From contig CM043790.1 of the NCBI GenBank assembly GCA_023974075.1, positions 3,528,023 to 3,592,022 on the forward strand: a stretch of 64,000 bases of DNA. Reading direction: 5' to 3'. How positions within the stretch are numbered: position 1 is the stretch's first letter; every line of letters begins with the position of its first letter. This DNA comes from Chaenocephalus aceratus (lineage: Eukaryota; Chordata; Actinopteri; Perciformes; Channichthyidae). Positions 62,291-64,000 of the stretch are shown in pieces. The position numbers were made by a program, and so were the translations under genes. The notes beneath the pieces are model-generated. The model saw only the letters and a list, made by a program, of their open reading frames with translations. It ran no database searches and was not told the origin of the DNA.

Positions 62291-64000
62291 ATCAGGTGTC
62301 CATTTTAGGTAGCACTTTCCCGGAGCGTCAGACAGGATAAGACTGGCAAAGACATTAGAGTCCTGCGGGAGTCAAAGACTGACAAAGACAAAGGAGTCCT
62401 GCTGGAGTCACGAGGGAGTCAAAGAGGAGGCAAATCCTACTTTGATTGAGCTAAGTGTCGCTGGTGTTTTATTTTATTCGGTTGTTTAGCCCCTCATGCT
62501 ATAATCATGTGTATTTTCTCCATTCCTGTTCATGTGTCTTCTCGAAATTATCACCGGCCCCGTGTATCTCGTAATCGATATAACCGGCCTGCTCTCGTCT
62601 ATCCCACATGCTCCACTGACATCCAACATCTAGTTTCAGGCGGCCTGTGGAACTGCCAGTCAGCTGTTCCTAAGGCTGACTTCATCTCTGGCTACGCCTC
62701 CCTGCAGTCCCTGGATTTCCTTGCTCTCACTGAGACGTGGATTACTCCATTCAACACATCCACCCCAGCAGCTCTCTCCACAGCATATTCCTTCTCCCAT
62801 ACACCCAGACCCACTGGCAGAGGAGGTGGCACTGGTCTCCTGCTCTCTCCCAAATGGAGCTTTTCCCTCTTCAAGCTACCTAACTTCGCTCCTTCCACCT
62901 TTGAATTCCATGCCGTCACAGTAACCCATCCTATACAATGAACCATTGTTGTTCTCTACCGTCCACCAGGCGCCTTGGGGACTTAGATCATCTCCTCTCA
63001 CACATCCCTGAAACTGGTCCTCCCGCTGTACTTCAACCTCCAGACGGGGAAGATAGACAAACTAACATCTCTTTTAACCGCCTTTGCTTTCTCACTGTCT
63101 CCATCCCCACCAACTCATAAAGCTGGCAATGTCCTTGATCTCATATTCTCAAGGAACTGCACTACTTCTAACCTCTCTGTAAACCCGCTCCACACATCCG
63201 ATCACTTCTTCATTTCATTCTCTCTACCCCTTTCCAAACATAACAAACTAATCTCTTCTCATCCTGCACCTGTCCGCCGTAACCTTCGTTCCCTCTCCCC
63301 CTCTACCTTTGCCTCATCGGTGCTCTCAGCCCTCCCTTCCTCTGACTCGTTCCAATTGCTGCCTCCAAACTCTGCTGCAGAAACTCTCCTCTCTACTCTC
63401 TCATCCTCTCTGGACTCTCTCTGTCCTCTCACATCTCGGCAGGCTCGTCAGTCCCCTCCTGCTCCCTGGCTAAATGACGCACTGCGTGCTAATAGAACCG
63501 TCCTTAGGGCAGCAGAGCGGAAATGGTGGAAATCCAAACACCCTGACGACCTCCTAACCTATCAGGCTCTCCTCTCCTCTTTCTCTGCTTCGATCTCTCA
63601 GGCAAAAAGCACTTTCTTTCAAGATAAGATCCAATCTTCCTATTCCAATCCCAAAAAACTATTTTCCATCTTCTCCACCCTCTTGGACCCTCCCAAAGCC
63701 CCTTCCCCCTCCTCCCTTCTGTCAAGCGACTTTGTTAACCACTTTGAAAAAAGGTTGATGATATTCGCTCTTCTATTTCTGACTCACCTTTACACACCGC
63801 TGGGTCACCAGACCCTCCCTTCACCCACACACTAACCTCCTTCTCCCCTCTCTCTCCACGTGAGGTTCTTACCCTCATTACCTCTGCCCGCCCTACCACC
63901 TGTCCTCTGGACCCTATCCCTTCAAACCTCCTTCAGACTATCGCTCCTGATATTCTACCGTTTCTCACCCATTTCATCAACACTTCTCTAACTTCTGGTC
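62291..64000 (+). mobile_element. L2-like LINE, 5' part, runs off the window
   Basis: The likely 5' UTR is at about 62291-62500, followed by the coding region to the window end. The endonuclease domain is readable (GLWNCQSAVPKADFISGYAS; LDFLALTETWI; GGGTGLLLSP; VLYRPPG), then a linker before the reverse transcriptase. Several one-base frameshifts break it. The reverse transcriptase itself should lie beyond 64000. Confidence 0.87.
62507..63999 (+). pseudogene. LINE ORF: apurinic-type endonuclease and linker, frameshifted
   Basis: Frame 1 covers 62507-62941, with the endonuclease motifs NCQS, LTETW and GRGGGTGLL. It stops at TGA after THPIQ, where related elements read on (TIVVLYRPPG in the next frame). 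The product resumes at about 63115 (KAGNVLDLIFS, then TSDHFFISFSLPLS, the conserved SDH of the endonuclease). 63320-63770 is open (PAPWLNDALRANRTVLRAAE, NPKKLFSIFSTLLDPP). A missing A in a run near 63750 shifts the frame again, after which VDDIRSSI and DPIPSNLLQTIAPDILPF continue to the edge. Confidence 0.8.

Overview
This window is most consistent with a ray-finned fish (teleost) nuclear genome. It carries one recognisable host gene, on the + strand, spread over 41 kb, and no bacterial-style gene organisation. The rest is introns and intergenic DNA filled with vertebrate and fish-type transposable elements (hAT, Kolobok-like/TTAA, L2-type LINEs, an RTE/Rex3-like tail, a DIRS element, a solo LTR).

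The host gene is a choline kinase, closest to choline kinase alpha (chka). It catalyses the first step of the CDP-choline route to phosphatidylcholine. Ten coding exons can be placed at 1099-1207, 8818-8931, 9813-9946, 23248-23352, 31760-31818, 31906-31993, 36842-36949, 37040-37145, 37229-37311 and 42122-42190 (stop). The N-terminal exon lies upstream of the window. Brenner's kinase motif is split between the fifth and sixth exons. The choline-kinase motif is split between the sixth and seventh. The seventh, eighth and ninth exons carry single-base indels that break the frame. Because the encoded protein stays conserved on both sides of each indel, and a LINE near the right edge shows the same kind of defect, I favour uncorrected long-read errors over real gene decay, but I cannot prove it.

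Layout. 1-9.9 kb: first exons and mostly unique intron, with a 526-bp long-TIR MITE and a TTAA-type MITE. 9.9-23.2 kb (one intron): an L2 3' end; a 5.9-kb foldback element (11224-17078) with lopsided minisatellite inverted repeats and several younger elements nested inside it; then a 4.1-kb DIRS-family element (17251-21360) with terminal inverted repeats, an internal complementary region and a partial tyrosine recombinase, its other coding DNA absent and tandem repeats in its place. 23-32 kb: AT-rich simple DNA, a Kolobok-like element with a THAP finger, hAT insertions. 32-35 kb: an internally deleted hAT element joining a BED finger to the hAT dimerisation domain, set in a tandem repeat between inverted repeats. 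36.8-42.2 kb: last exons with three hAT-type elements between them. 42-64 kb: 3' UTR and intergenic DNA with nested MITEs, a 3-kb hAT, a 5'-truncated L2 reverse transcriptase, a second copy of the deleted BED-hATC element, a 3.8-kb TIR element with another hAT inside, and the 5' part of a LINE running off the right edge.

About ten insertions have readable target-site duplications, so relative ages can be read directly. The best candidates for something undescribed are the non-autonomous DIRS element with its array of palindromes, the BED-hATC mini-protein family, and the foldback element. All boundaries come from reading the sequence by eye; no database search was possible.
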